A stretch of DNA of 64,000 bases, from the NCBI GenBank assembly GCA_003151155.1, contig PLWX01000083.1:23027-87026 (forward strand), read 5' to 3'. The stretch is from Acidobacteriaceae bacterium. GTDB taxonomy: Bacteria; Acidobacteriota; Terriglobia; Terriglobales; Acidobacteriaceae. The position numbers were made by a program, and so were the translations under genes. A model generated the notes under the pieces. It was not told the DNA's origin. It made no database searches and saw only the letters and a program-made list of their open reading frames with translations. This document shows, in pieces, positions 17,822-27,761 of this stretch. Every line of letters starts with the position of its first letter. The first letter of the stretch is position 1.

Positions 17822-18918
17822 ACCAGCTAGCTGACTGGCCCCACTTTAACTGGGACCGGCAACAGCTCGCTGCGTTGCTGGCCACTGTGCGCCACAAACA
17901 AGGGCGCCTCGTCGGACGCATGGAAGGCTTGGGCTTTCCTCTTCGGCAGGAAGCTGTTCTTGTAACCCTGACGCAAGATGTTGTGAAGAGCAGCCAGATT
18001 GAAGGCGAAAAGCTGGACGCCGAGCAGGTGCGCTCGTCGGTGGCTCGTCGCCTCGGCATCGACATCGGAGCCCTGAAACCGGTGGACCGCAACGTCGAAG
18101 GCGTGGTGGAGATGATGCTCGATGCGACCCGCCGCTTCGATCAACCGCTCACCACCGAACGGCTCTTCGGATGGCATGCGACCTTATTTCCTTCTGGTCG
18201 CAGCGGTATGCACCGTATCCAAGCCGGCGTGTGGCGCGACGATCAAAACGGTCCGATGCAAGTGGTCTCCGGGCCAATGGGGAAAGAGCGCGTCCATTTC
18301 GAAGCGCCCGATGCGAAGCGATTGCCGCGCGAGATGAAGGCGTTTCTCGCTTGGTTTAACGGAAAGCAGGATGACGATTGGGTCGTGAAGGCTGCCCTGG
18401 CTCACCTCTGGTTCGTCACCATCCATCCATTCGATGACGGCAACGGACGCATTGCTCGCGCGATTGCCGACATGGCTCTGGCGCGATCCGATAACAGCGC
18501 CCAGCGTTTCTATAGCATGTCCGCCAGGATCGAGAAGCAGCACTCGGAATACTACGATGTCCTTGAGAAAACACAAAAAGGGACACTCGACATCACTCGC
18601 TGGATGGAATGGTTCTTGACGACTCTCGGAGCCGCGATCGATGGAGCACAAGTGACTCTTGAGGCTGTACTGTTCAAAGCCGAATTCTGGAAATCCATCG
18701 CGAGTGTCGCCCTCAACGATCGACAACGTCTCGTGCTGAACCGCTTGCTGGACGGCTTCGAAGGGAACTTGACCACGTCGAAGTGGGCGAAACTGACCAA
18801 GACCTCGCAAGACACGGCGGCCCGCGACATTCGTGCGTTAGTCGAGGTCGGAATACTCGCAAGAAATGCGGCGGGTGGAAGAAGTACAAGTTACTCGCTC
18901 GCAGAACGGACAGGTTGA
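17800..18918 (+). CDS. Fic family protein (class II, DUF4172-like N-terminus, C-terminal winged-helix-like region)
   Basis: Catalytic motif HPFDDGNGRIARAIAD; inhibitory motif SSQIEG ([S/T]xxxE[G/N]); N-terminus IHQLADWPHFNWD; C-terminal LTTSKWAKLTKTSQDTAARDIRALVEVGIL. Confidence 0.92.
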   Translation: MRRLTYIHQLADWPHFNWDRQQLAALLATVRHKQGRLVGRMEGLGFPLRQEAVLVTLTQDVVKSSQIEGEKLDAEQVRSSVARRLGIDIGALKPVDRNVEGVVEMMLDATRRFDQPLTTERLFGWHATLFPSGRSGMHRIQAGVWRDDQNGPMQVVSGPMGKERVHFEAPDAKRLPREMKAFLAWFNGKQDDDWVVKAALAHLWFVTIHPFDDGNGRIARAIADMALARSDNSAQRFYSMSARIEKQHSEYYDVLEKTQKGTLDITRWMEWFLTTLGAAIDGAQVTLEAVLFKAEFWKSIASVALNDRQRLVLNRLLDGFEGNLTTSKWAKLTKTSQDTAARDIRALVEVGILARNAAGGRSTSYSLAERTG

Positions 18919-19041
18919 AGCTCTCTCCACGCGGAGTCTGAATTCTCCCCCTTGGCTTGTCCTCCCGTTTCCGCTACAATCTCTCAGGCCTTGAACTTGC
19001 CCGCAAAGGGCAGGAATGTTGCTGAACGCCGGTCGTGTGCG

Positions 19042-19070
19042 TTGACATGTCCCGTTCGCGTTGTTTACAC
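19042..19070 (+). promoter_or_regulatory. Sigma70-type promoter for the rplM operon
   Basis: TTGACA (19042-19047), 17-nt spacer, TTACAC (19065-19070), about 115 nt upstream of rplM. Confidence 0.65.
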
Positions 19071-19184
19071 TTAAGGCTTCTGTAATCCTGCGTTTGTTCG
19101 CCAGGTGATTTCTGAGCGCGTCCTGCGCGCCGGCTAAACCAGCGGTATTCATTCGCGGTTTTCCAATATCTGGGAGAGTTAGAG

Positions 19185-19613
19185 ATGTCCACGTATTTCC
19201 CCAAAGGGGAAGTTGCGCGCAAGTGGTTTGTCGTTGATGCCGAGGGCCAGACCTTGGGTCGCCTCGCGTCCCGTGTCGCGCGCATCCTCAGCGGCAAGGA
19301 TAACCCCAAGTACACGCCGTTTATCGATACTGGCGATCACGTGGTCGTGATCAATGCCGAAAAGATCAAGATCACCGGTCTTAAGGCGGACAGCAAAAAG
19401 TATTACCACTACTCCGGCTATCCCGGCGGCATGAAGGAAGAAGAGTTCCTCAAGCGCCTGGAGCGGCGTCCTGAATTGATCCTCGAAGAGGCCATCAAGG
19501 GCATGCTGCCGAAGTCGAAACTGGGCAAGGCCATGGGCGGCAAGCTGAAGGTGTATAAGGGTGCCCAGCATCCTCACCTCGCGCAGCAGCCTGAGTCGCT
19601 GACCAACGCGTAA
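19185..19613 (+). CDS. rplM: 50S ribosomal protein L13
   Basis: [61 protein letters not shown]. Confidence 0.97.
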   Translation: MSTYFPKGEVARKWFVVDAEGQTLGRLASRVARILSGKDNPKYTPFIDTGDHVVVINAEKIKITGLKADSKKYYHYSGYPGGMKEEEFLKRLERRPELILEEAIKGMLPKSKLGKAMGGKLKVYKGAQHPHLAQQPESLTNA

Positions 19614-19670
19614 GCATAAAGTTTTGAAGAAGGGTTAGGACGGCTCGGCTGTCCTCGGAAAATATTCGAA

Positions 19671-20066
19671 ATGGCTGAATTGGTTCAATATTACGGAACG
19701 GGTCGCCGCAAGTCGGCAGTCGCCCGCGTTTTCCTGCGTCCCGGTAGCGGTGAGTTCAAGGTCAATGGCAAGGGCTACGAAGAATACTTCGTGACCGAAG
19801 CGCAGCGTCAGTCGGCGAAGTCGCCGCTGGTTCTGACCGATACCAGTTCGACCTTTAATGTCATCGCAAATGTCAGCGGTGGCGGCGTCCATGGCCAGGC
19901 GGATGCAGTCCGCATGGGCCTCGCCCGCGCTCTCCAGCTCTTCAACGCGGAATTCCGCAGCAAGATGAAGGCCGAAGGCTTCCTCACTCGCGACGCGCGC
20001 ATGAAGGAACGCAAGAAGTACGGCCAGAAGGGTGCACGTAAGCGCTTCCAGTTCTCGAAGCGTTAG
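19671..20066 (+). CDS. rpsI: 30S ribosomal protein S9
   Basis: [28 protein letters not shown] ... C-terminal [18 protein letters not shown]. Confidence 0.97.
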   Translation: MAELVQYYGTGRRKSAVARVFLRPGSGEFKVNGKGYEEYFVTEAQRQSAKSPLVLTDTSSTFNVIANVSGGGVHGQADAVRMGLARALQLFNAEFRSKMKAEGFLTRDARMKERKKYGQKGARKRFQFSKR

Positions 20067-20080
20067 AAATCTGTGGGTGC

Positions 20081-20108
20081 CCCACCCTTGTCCGCAGGAC
20101 AGGGTGGG
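20081..20108. repeat. Hairpin CCCACCCTTGTCC-GCA-GGACAGGGTGGG in the rpsI-rpsB intergenic region
   Basis: 12-bp stem with one bulge; overlaps an alternative GTGGG-TGC-CCCAC hairpin at 20073-20085. Confidence 0.6.
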
Positions 20109-20288
20109 ACGCCAAGAATTATCAGGTTCCGTTGCAGTTGTCTTGTGGTTCCGGGGACGGCTTGCAACGTAGCAGTACCGGAACGAATTTGTTCCGCACC
20201 CGCCACAACGGGGCGGGTTTCGGAATGGAAATTCTGAGCGATCCGGTGAAAATCCGCCGCGAGGGATGCAATCCAAATAGGAGGTAGT

Positions 20289-21197
20289 TTGGCTAACATC
20301 ACCATGAAGGAGCTGCTCGAAGCAGGTGTTCACTTCGGGCATCAGACCAAGCGCTGGAACCCGAAGATGAAGGAATACATCTTTGGCGAGCGCAACGGGA
20401 TTTACATTATCGACCTGCAGAAGACCCTGAAGATGTTCAAGGAGGCCTCCAAGTTCGTCTCCGACATCGCTGCCGAGGGCAAGCTGGTTCTGTTTGTCGG
20501 TACCAAGCGCCAGGCACAGGATGCCATCGCCGAAGAGGCGAAGCGCTGCGGCATGTTCTACATCAACCAGCGCTGGCTCGGTGGATTGCTCACCAACTGG
20601 GTGACCGTCCAGAAGTCGGTGAAGCGGCTGAAAGAACTCGACGAGATGGCCACGGATGGCCGTTACGAGCTGCTCCCGAAGAAAGAAGTCATCAAGCTGG
20701 AGCGCGAGCGCAAGCACTTGCAGGCGAACCTTGCCGGCATCAAGAATTTGAACCGTCTGCCCGACGCTCTCTTCGTTATCGACTCCAACAAGGAGCAGAT
20801 TGCGGTGAAGGAAGCGCGCAAGCTGGGAATTCCAGTGGTTGCGGTGGTGGATACGAACTGCGATCCGACGGAAGTAGATTATGTGATCCCCGGCAACGAC
20901 GACGCACTCCGTGCGATTCGCCTGTTCGCCTCTAAGATCGCTGACTCGGTAGCAGAAGGCGCCCAGATGGCCGACAAGGCGATGCTGGAACACGCCAACG
21001 AGAACACGACCGCGGAAGTCATTCCGCAGAGCTACATCGGCGACGATGAAGAGCACGGTCTGGCAAATCCGACGGACGAGGCTGCAGCTGCCCCGGCCGA
21101 GTCGGAAGAAATCAATATGGAAGAGGTCCTCGGCAAGGGCGTGCGCAAGCAGCCAGCGTCTGAGAATCTCGAAGCCGCCGCGGCGGAACAGAAATAA
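20289..21197 (+). CDS. rpsB: 30S ribosomal protein S2 (TTG start)
   Basis: [52 protein letters not shown] upstream of TTG. Confidence 0.97.
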   Translation: MANITMKELLEAGVHFGHQTKRWNPKMKEYIFGERNGIYIIDLQKTLKMFKEASKFVSDIAAEGKLVLFVGTKRQAQDAIAEEAKRCGMFYINQRWLGGLLTNWVTVQKSVKRLKELDEMATDGRYELLPKKEVIKLERERKHLQANLAGIKNLNRLPDALFVIDSNKEQIAVKEARKLGIPVVAVVDTNCDPTEVDYVIPGNDDALRAIRLFASKIADSVAEGAQMADKAMLEHANENTTAEVIPQSYIGDDEEHGLANPTDEAAAAPAESEEINMEEVLGKGVRKQPASENLEAAAAEQK

Positions 21198-21221
21198 AAG
21201 CCTTCTATTAGGTTTCAATCT

Positions 21222-21253
21222 GACCCGCGCGCATCACGGCGCGGGTCATTTTG
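21222..21253 (+). terminator. Terminator-like hairpin after rpsB
   Basis: GACCCGCGC-N8-GCGCGGGTC followed by ATTTTGT. Confidence 0.7.
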
Positions 21254-21298
21254 TATACGGCCGCCGCTGAATCCCACGGCAGGTACACGGAATCGAAT

Positions 21299-21754
21299 AT
21301 GTCACCGCAGACTTATGTGATGCCTATGTTCGTCCGCCTCGCCGTTGCCAACGTCGATGCGACCCGCGACTGGTATCACCAGGTTCTGGGCTTCGAAAGT
21401 GTCTTCGAGATCCCGCATACCGTGGCCCATATGCGGGGCCGGCGTTATCAGGACCTCCTGATCGTGAAGGGTGAAGCGCAGAAGCCATCCGGCCAGGGTG
21501 TGACTCTCAGCTTTGACTGGAAGCACAGCGTTGACGATCTGGAAGCACGTGTCAGGGCGGCAGGCGGCAAGGTAATCGATGGCCCGGTCGACCGGCCATG
21601 GAATGCGCGAGAGCTGGTGGTGGAAGACCTTAACGGTTACCGCCTGAGCTTTTCGCATCAGATCGCGCACAAAGCGTTAGCAGAAGTGCTGTCCGGCGAA
21701 CACCGCCGGAAATTAATAGCTTTCAGGATTTCTAAAAAGTCCAGATTGGAATGA
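21299..21754 (+). CDS. VOC (glyoxalase/bleomycin resistance) family protein
   Basis: [32 protein letters not shown] ... [25 protein letters not shown]; start moved to ATG 21299. Confidence 0.85.
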   Translation: MSPQTYVMPMFVRLAVANVDATRDWYHQVLGFESVFEIPHTVAHMRGRRYQDLLIVKGEAQKPSGQGVTLSFDWKHSVDDLEARVRAAGGKVIDGPVDRPWNARELVVEDLNGYRLSFSHQIAHKALAEVLSGEHRRKLIAFRISKKSRLE

Positions 21755-21758
21755 GGAA

Positions 21759-22415
21759 GTGAGCACAACCACCGTGAATATCAGTGCAGCACAGGTAAAA
21801 GAGCTTCGTGAGAAGACCAGCGCCCCGATGATGGATTGCAAGAACGCCCTTACCGAAGCCAAGGGCAACATGGAAGACGCCATCGTCATATTGCGCAAGA
21901 AGGGCATGGCATCGGCAGCAAAGAAGGCGAGCCGCACCACCAGCGAAGGCGCGGTAGTGAGCTACATCCACGCGGGCGGCAAGATCGGCGTCCTCGTGGA
22001 AGTGAATTGCGAGAGCGATTTCGTCGCGCGCACTCCGCAGTTCCAGGAGTTGACGCACGACATCGCGATGCACATCGCTGCCAGCGATCCGAAGTTCGTC
22101 CGTAAAGAGGACGTGACTCCGGAAGCCTTTGAAAAAGAGAAGGACATCTATCGCGCGCAGGCTGCCGCCACGGGCAAGCCCGCTCCGGTGATCGAGAAGA
22201 TCGTCGAAGGCAAGATGGCCAAGTTCTACGAGGAAGTGTGCCTGCTTGAGCAGCCCTTCATCAAGGAGCAGACCATCTCCGTCGGCCAACTCATCGCGAC
22301 CACTATCGGCAAACTCGGTGAGAACATCTCGGTGAAGCGCTTCGCGCGATTCAAGGTCGGCGATGTAGGCGAGACCATCGCTATCTCCAAGGCAGCCGAA
22401 GAAAAAGCCGAGTAG
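21759..22415 (+). CDS. tsf: Translation elongation factor Ts (GTG start)
   Basis: [68 protein letters not shown]. Confidence 0.96.
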   Translation: MSTTTVNISAAQVKELREKTSAPMMDCKNALTEAKGNMEDAIVILRKKGMASAAKKASRTTSEGAVVSYIHAGGKIGVLVEVNCESDFVARTPQFQELTHDIAMHIAASDPKFVRKEDVTPEAFEKEKDIYRAQAAATGKPAPVIEKIVEGKMAKFYEEVCLLEQPFIKEQTISVGQLIATTIGKLGENISVKRFARFKVGDVGETIAISKAAEEKAE

Positions 22416-22445
22416 TTTCAGCTCCTTCAGCGCCGGTTTTTGATC

Positions 22446-22505
22446 TGAGGTAGCACCCGGCTTCAGCCGGGTGAATGTGGCGGCAAGTCAGAATGGGGCT
22501 TCAGT
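22446..22505. repeat. CTTCAG-loop hairpin repeats between tsf and the second AI-2E transporter
   Basis: CACCCGGCTTCAGCCGGGTG and GGGGCTTCAGTCCC in tandem. Confidence 0.7.
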
Positions 22506-22514
22506 CCCTGCGGG

Positions 22515-22538
22515 AAAGGCGGCTTCGGTCGCCTTTTT
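22515..22538. terminator. Terminator of tsf
   Basis: AAAGGCG-GCTTCGGT-CGCCTTT followed by TT; between convergent stops. Confidence 0.75.
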
Positions 22539-23621
22539 CTATTGGTGCAGGGATACCACGGGTTCCGGATCCGTCCCCAACGCCGCTGCCGCGGAGTACG
22601 CCCGCCAGCGCGTCACGATGATCTTCAATGTCGCAATCAGCGGTACCGACAAGTAGATCCCAATCACGCCGGCCAATTCGCCGCCCGCGAGAATGCCGAA
22701 GATCGTGAGCAGCGGGTGCAGCTCAACCTTGCTGCCTAACAACCGGGGAGAGATCACGTAATCCTGAACCACGCGCCACGCACCGAGGAAGAGGATCACC
22801 CAAAGAATGTGAGGGTAATTGAGACCGAAACAAATACCGATAATCCCGACCGCGGCGGCGGCCGGACCAGCCAGTGGAATGAACTCGAGTAGTCCGCCGA
22901 CCGCGCCCAGAACGAACGCATATGGCACACGGAGGAGCGAGAGCGCCAAAGTGTAAACAATGCCCGAGATGACGGCCAGCAGCAGCTGAGCACGCACAAA
23001 CTGCGACAACATGGTGTCGACGTCGACGATCATCCGCGATAGGAATTCTCGCTTTGTCGGATCAGCTACCAGGTTTTGCAGGCTCACCCGGAAGGCGTGT
23101 TTATCTTTCAGAAAGAACACGCCGAGGATGGGAATGATGACAATCCAGCCGACGTTGGTGAGAAGGGAAGCGACCTTTGCCCCGCTGCGGCTGATTACAC
23201 TCACAATCTGCTCCTGGTGAGAGGCCAGGAACACTTGAAGCCGGCTCGATGTTTCGTAGCTCCAACCGTGTTTGTTTCCGATCAGAAAGGCGATATTCCC
23301 GCTGGCGACCCTCTCGTAGAGGCTGGGCAGCGACTGCCCAAGCTTCTGCCCTTCCGAGAAGATCCGTGGCCCGAAGAGCAGGCCGGTCATCGTCAGAATG
23401 AAGAACAGCAGGATATATACGATCAGGATGGCAAGGGCCCTGGAGTTCCGCATCCAGGGCTGCAAGCGGCGCACCACCGGCTCAAAGAGGTAAGCGAACA
23501 GTAGCGCGAAGAGAAAGAGGATCAATGTCTCGCGGACGCGGTAAATGAAGAACAGCACGCCGACAAAGATCAGGGCCGTGGTGAGTACGCGGACTGCACG
23601 GCGGTCCAGCAAGTCGATCAA
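22539..23621 (-). CDS. AI-2E family transporter (second in window)
   Basis: LLRVPYAFVLGAVGGLLEFIPLAGPAAAAVGIIGI; VELHPLLTIFGILAGGELAGVIGIYLSVPLIATLKII. Confidence 0.9.
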   Translation of the reverse strand: MIDLLDRRAVRVLTTALIFVGVLFFIYRVRETLILFLFALLFAYLFEPVVRRLQPWMRNSRALAILIVYILLFFILTMTGLLFGPRIFSEGQKLGQSLPSLYERVASGNIAFLIGNKHGWSYETSSRLQVFLASHQEQIVSVISRSGAKVASLLTNVGWIVIIPILGVFFLKDKHAFRVSLQNLVADPTKREFLSRMIVDVDTMLSQFVRAQLLLAVISGIVYTLALSLLRVPYAFVLGAVGGLLEFIPLAGPAAAAVGIIGICFGLNYPHILWVILFLGAWRVVQDYVISPRLLGSKVELHPLLTIFGILAGGELAGVIGIYLSVPLIATLKIIVTRWRAYSAAAALGTDPEPVVSLHQ

Positions 23622-23844
23622 GGTCTCTCCGTTTCGAGTGGCGCGGCTGCGGCGCCTTGGCGGTTAGCCATCCCGTAAAGAATGGTACTCAGGTGTTAGG
23701 TGCGCTTGTCCAGTGCAAAGTTGCCGCTTGGAATGGTGGCACCGGGCCGCGCGAAGGATTTACCCTATATACCTATGTTAGCTTCCATTGCTTTGATTGC
23801 ATGGAGGGGCTTAAAATCAGCGTTTCACCATAACAGGACGGACC

Positions 23845-24345
23845 TTGAAGCGAGTCACAGCCATCTATCCGGGTTCCTTCGACCCGGTCACGAACGGGCA
23901 TCTGGACCTCATTCATCGCGGGGCAAAAATCTTCGATGAACTGGTTGTCGCGATTCTACGCAACCCTGAAAAGGATCCGCTCTTTTCGGTTCCCGAACGC
24001 CGCGAGATGCTCGAAGCGATGACGGAGGACCTGCCCAACGTCCATGTCGACGAGTTCCAGGGCTTGCTCGTGGATTATGCGCGAACTCGCAACGCGGCTG
24101 CCGTGCTGCGTGGCATTCGCGCCATCAGCGACTACGAGTACGAACTGCAGATGGCATTGATGAACCGCAAACTCGACCCCGGCCTGGAAACCATTTTTAT
24201 GATGCCGGCTGAAAAGTATTCGTATCTTAGCTCGCGCCTGGTGCGCGAGGTAGCGCGACTCGGTGGCTCAGTAGAAGGCCTGGTACCACCCATGGTCGCC
24301 GAACGGCTCCGGTCCAAGGTAAACGGCGTAACAAGTTCCAAGTAG
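23845..24345 (+). CDS. coaD: Phosphopantetheine adenylyltransferase (TTG start)
   Basis: AIYPGSFDPVTNGHLDLIHRGAKIFDELVVAI; EYELQMALMNRKL; YSYLSSRLVREVARLGG. Confidence 0.95.
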   Translation: MKRVTAIYPGSFDPVTNGHLDLIHRGAKIFDELVVAILRNPEKDPLFSVPERREMLEAMTEDLPNVHVDEFQGLLVDYARTRNAAAVLRGIRAISDYEYELQMALMNRKLDPGLETIFMMPAEKYSYLSSRLVREVARLGGSVEGLVPPMVAERLRSKVNGVTSSK

Positions 24346-24368
24346 TCCCCACTCAGGAGAATGAGTTC

Positions 24369-25568
24369 ATGAGTTCCGCAACCTCGCAATTGAACCACAC
24401 CTCTGCCGTCCGTATGAACCGCATCGAGATCTCGGCCACCCTCGCGGTCGTGAATGAGGCCGAGAAGCTGCGTTTCAGCGGGGTTGACCTGGTGGACTTC
24501 GGCGCCGGCGAGCCGCATTTCTCCACGCCTCAGCACATCAAGGAAGCGGCCATTGCAGCGATTAATGGGAACTTCTCCAAGTACACGGCAGTTGCCGGTA
24601 CTGCCGAACTTCGCGACGCCATCGCGAAGCGTCACGCCACCGACTTCGCCAGCGACTATAAGCGCGAAGAAGTGATTGCCTCCGTTGGCGGCAAGCACGC
24701 GCTGTTTAACGCCATCCAGGTGCTGGTCGATCACGGCGATGAAGTGATCATCCCCGTGCCCTACTGGGTCTCGTTCAAAGACATGGTGCAATACTCCGGC
24801 GGCAAGCCGGTCTTCGTCGAAACCGACGAAAGCCAGAACTTCCGCCTGACGGCCGAGATGGTGGAGCGCGCCGTCACGCCCAAAACCAAGCTCATAATCC
24901 TGAACTCGCCGTCGAACCCCTCGGGTGCGGTCATGGCTTCGGAAGACATGAAGGCGATCGCTCGCATGGCGCTCGAACGCGGCATTTACGTGATTTCGGA
25001 CGAGTGCTACGTCTACCTCAACTACACTGGCGAAGAATTTTCTCTCGGTGGCCTGACCGAAGTGAAGGAACGCTTACTCGTGGTCGGCTCGCTCTCCAAG
25101 ACTTACGCAATGACCGGGTGGCGTTTGGGGTTCACCTTGGCCCCCGCCCCGATCGTGAGCGCGATGCAGAAGCTGCAAAGCCAATCCACGTCGAACCCGA
25201 CCTCGATCGTGCAGAAGGCGGCGGTTGCTGCCCTGAACGGCCCGCAGGACTGCGTGAAGGAAATGCGCGCAGATTACATCAAGCTGCGCGACAAGATCGT
25301 CGCCGGCTTGCGTGCCATCCCCGGCATCACCTGCACCATGCCACAAGGTGCGTTCTACGCCTACCCAGACATAAGTGGTACTTTTGGCAAGGGCGGCATG
25401 AAGACTGCGGCTGACGTTGCCAAAAAGCTGCTGCACGAGGCCCACGTGGTCAGCGTGCCGGGTGAGGCCTTCGGTACGACCAAGCACATCCGCCTTTCGT
25501 ACGCGGCTTCGCACGAGAACGTGGAACGCGGTTTGCAGCGAATGAACAAGTTTTTCTCAAGCCTGTAG
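24369..25568 (+). CDS. Pyridoxal phosphate-dependent aminotransferase (aspartate aminotransferase family)
   Basis: DFGAGEPHFSTPQHIKEAA, NSPSNPSGAV, PLP lysine SLSKTYAMTGWRLGF. Confidence 0.94.
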   Translation: MSSATSQLNHTSAVRMNRIEISATLAVVNEAEKLRFSGVDLVDFGAGEPHFSTPQHIKEAAIAAINGNFSKYTAVAGTAELRDAIAKRHATDFASDYKREEVIASVGGKHALFNAIQVLVDHGDEVIIPVPYWVSFKDMVQYSGGKPVFVETDESQNFRLTAEMVERAVTPKTKLIILNSPSNPSGAVMASEDMKAIARMALERGIYVISDECYVYLNYTGEEFSLGGLTEVKERLLVVGSLSKTYAMTGWRLGFTLAPAPIVSAMQKLQSQSTSNPTSIVQKAAVAALNGPQDCVKEMRADYIKLRDKIVAGLRAIPGITCTMPQGAFYAYPDISGTFGKGGMKTAADVAKKLLHEAHVVSVPGEAFGTTKHIRLSYAASHENVERGLQRMNKFFSSL

Positions 25569-25659
25569 CTCCAGATTACCGAAGTTTTTGGCCAGAGGTG
25601 CTGTCGTCGGCAACGCCTCTGGCCAGAGCTGCCTCTAAGATGTAGTCGCGATCTAATAA

Positions 25660-26637
25660 ATGCCTGACATCCATCCATTTCTCCTCATCCCCGAATTTCA
25701 TGAGCGCATCTGGGGCACGCGCGATCTGCGGCCGATCTACACTCGCATCGTCGGCGACAATCCGATCGGCGAAGCGTGGCTCACCGGCGAAAATTGCCGC
25801 GTGGCCAGCGGACCGCTTGCCGGCCAGACGCTTGGCGAGCTTTGCAAACAACTTGGCGCTTCACTCACCGGCACCAAGTCGAAACCGGCGGATCGTTTTC
25901 CGCTGCTTATCAAATTTCTTTTTCCGCACGAGAAGCTGTCAGTGCAGGTGCACCCCGACGACGAGCGCGCCCAGGCGACCGGCCAACCTTGGGGCAAAAC
26001 CGAGTGTTGGTATGTCGCCAGTGCGGAACCGGGCGCGCAAGTGATGCTCGGGTTAAAACCCGGAGTTTCGAAGAATGAGTTCGAGCGGGCGATCCACGAA
26101 AAGCGCGCCGAGCATCTGTTGAATGCCATCAACGTGCAGGCCGGCGACATGCTCTACGTGGATGCTGGCACTGTCCACGCCATCTGTCCGGGCGCTATCA
26201 TGATCGAAACGCAGCAGAATTCGGATACCACCTATCGTCTCTACGACTACGGGCGTCCTCGCGAGTTGCACGTGGAACAAGGCCTGGCGGCGACCAAGCA
26301 AAACACCCATGCCGGCAAGGTGAAAGCCGAAGGTGACAAGTCACACACCCTGCTGGTAGCCTCACCATCGTTTCGAGTGGAACGTTTCGAAACGAAAGAA
26401 CCTCTACGATTACGCAGCGAAGAGCCCGGAGCTTCCGTTCAGGTATTAGTTTCTGTGAAGGGTTCGGCAGCCGTGCATTACGAAGGCATGGAGCCTATCG
26501 CTTTCACCCCCGGAGAAGCGGTGGTAGTGCCTGCGGCATGCGGCGAATTTGAAGTACACCCTCAGTGGGAATGCGAAGTCCTGCGCATGAATTTGCCTGC
26601 GCATCCAGTCGTGGAGCCGACTACAACTTTGTTATGA
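25660..26637 (+). CDS. manA: Class I mannose-6-phosphate isomerase
   Basis: LLIPEFHERIWGTRDL, FLFPHEKLSVQVHPDDE, GKTECWYV, YVDAGTVHAICPGAIMIETQQNSDTTYRLYDYGR. Confidence 0.93.
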   Translation: MPDIHPFLLIPEFHERIWGTRDLRPIYTRIVGDNPIGEAWLTGENCRVASGPLAGQTLGELCKQLGASLTGTKSKPADRFPLLIKFLFPHEKLSVQVHPDDERAQATGQPWGKTECWYVASAEPGAQVMLGLKPGVSKNEFERAIHEKRAEHLLNAINVQAGDMLYVDAGTVHAICPGAIMIETQQNSDTTYRLYDYGRPRELHVEQGLAATKQNTHAGKVKAEGDKSHTLLVASPSFRVERFETKEPLRLRSEEPGASVQVLVSVKGSAAVHYEGMEPIAFTPGEAVVVPAACGEFEVHPQWECEVLRMNLPAHPVVEPTTTLL

Positions 26638-27755
26638 TCAAGCAATCGTCGAAAGCGAATTTTTATCCGGTGATCTTGGCAGGCGGCCGTGGCACGCGTT
26701 TTTGGCCACTTAGCCGTAAACGCATGGCCAAGCAGCTTCTCCCTCTGAATAGCGAGAAGACCATGATCCAGGAGACGGTGGAGCGCCTCGCCCCCATCGC
26801 CGACAAAAAGAATTTCTGGGTCATCACCAATGGCGATCTCGTGCAGCCCATCGCGAAACAATTGCGCAGCGTGCCGGCAAATCAAATCGTTCCCGAGCCA
26901 GTGGGTCGCAACACTGCCCCGGCCATCGGTCTCGCGGCATTCATTCTTGAGCGCCTCGATCCCAATGCTGTGCTTGGACTCTTCCCGTCTGACCATGTTA
27001 CGGCCAATGAAGCGCAGTTCCGTAAGGACATTGCGAAAGCCGTCACCCTCGCTGCTGCCGGGGAGAACATCGTGGTGCTCGGCATCAAGCCCACACGCCC
27101 TGAGACGGGCTACGGCTACATCGAGGTCGGCGAGCAGTTCGAGCGTGGCGTGATGCGCGTCCGGCGCTTCACCGAGAAACCGAATGCCGAGAAGGCGGCG
27201 GAATTCCTCGAGTCAGAAAGTTATTTCTGGAATAGCGGTGTTTTCGTGTGGGGAGCAAGAACGCTCGCCAATGCGCTGCGCGAACATCTTCGAGAGACCG
27301 CTCCCTTCCTCGAGAAAATCGCAGCCAGTTATGGCACGAAAGATTTCACCCGGACGTTTGCGCGCCTCTATCCCAAGTGCGAAAACATCAGCGTGGATTA
27401 CGCCATCCTTGAGCCGCGTTCGGCCAAAGGCATACATAGTTCGAACATATTCTGTATTCCCGCCAACTGGGGATGGAACGATCTCGGCTCCTGGGCGGCG
27501 CTCTTCGAACATCGCGCCGCCGAACAGCAACTCGCAGATGATGGCAATGTTGTGAGTTCCAAGGGTTCGTTCACGCACCACGCTGGCGGAAACTTTGTCT
27601 ATTCGCCCAAGAAGTTTGTCGCCGTGGTCGGTGTCGAAGATCTCGTGGTCGTAGAGACGGAAGATGCGCTGCTAATCACGACTCGCAAAAATTCGCAGGA
27701 TGTCGGAAAAGTTGTAAAGTTCCTCGACGAAAAGAAACTTCACAGACTCGTTTAA
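26634..27755 (+). CDS. manC: Mannose-1-phosphate guanylyltransferase
   Basis: PVILAGGRGTRFWPLSRKRMAKQLLPL; FTEKPNAEKAAEFLESESYFWNSGVFVW; ATG overlaps the manA stop (ATGA). Confidence 0.94.
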   Translation: MIKQSSKANFYPVILAGGRGTRFWPLSRKRMAKQLLPLNSEKTMIQETVERLAPIADKKNFWVITNGDLVQPIAKQLRSVPANQIVPEPVGRNTAPAIGLAAFILERLDPNAVLGLFPSDHVTANEAQFRKDIAKAVTLAAAGENIVVLGIKPTRPETGYGYIEVGEQFERGVMRVRRFTEKPNAEKAAEFLESESYFWNSGVFVWGARTLANALREHLRETAPFLEKIAASYGTKDFTRTFARLYPKCENISVDYAILEPRSAKGIHSSNIFCIPANWGWNDLGSWAALFEHRAAEQQLADDGNVVSSKGSFTHHAGGNFVYSPKKFVAVVGVEDLVVVETEDALLITTRKNSQDVGKVVKFLDEKKLHRLV

Positions 27756-27761
27756 CTCTCT

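Noticed and set aside
19635-21218. 527-aa minus-strand ORF
   Set aside because: Spans antisense to rpsI and rpsB; those two ribosomal proteins are unambiguous on the plus strand.
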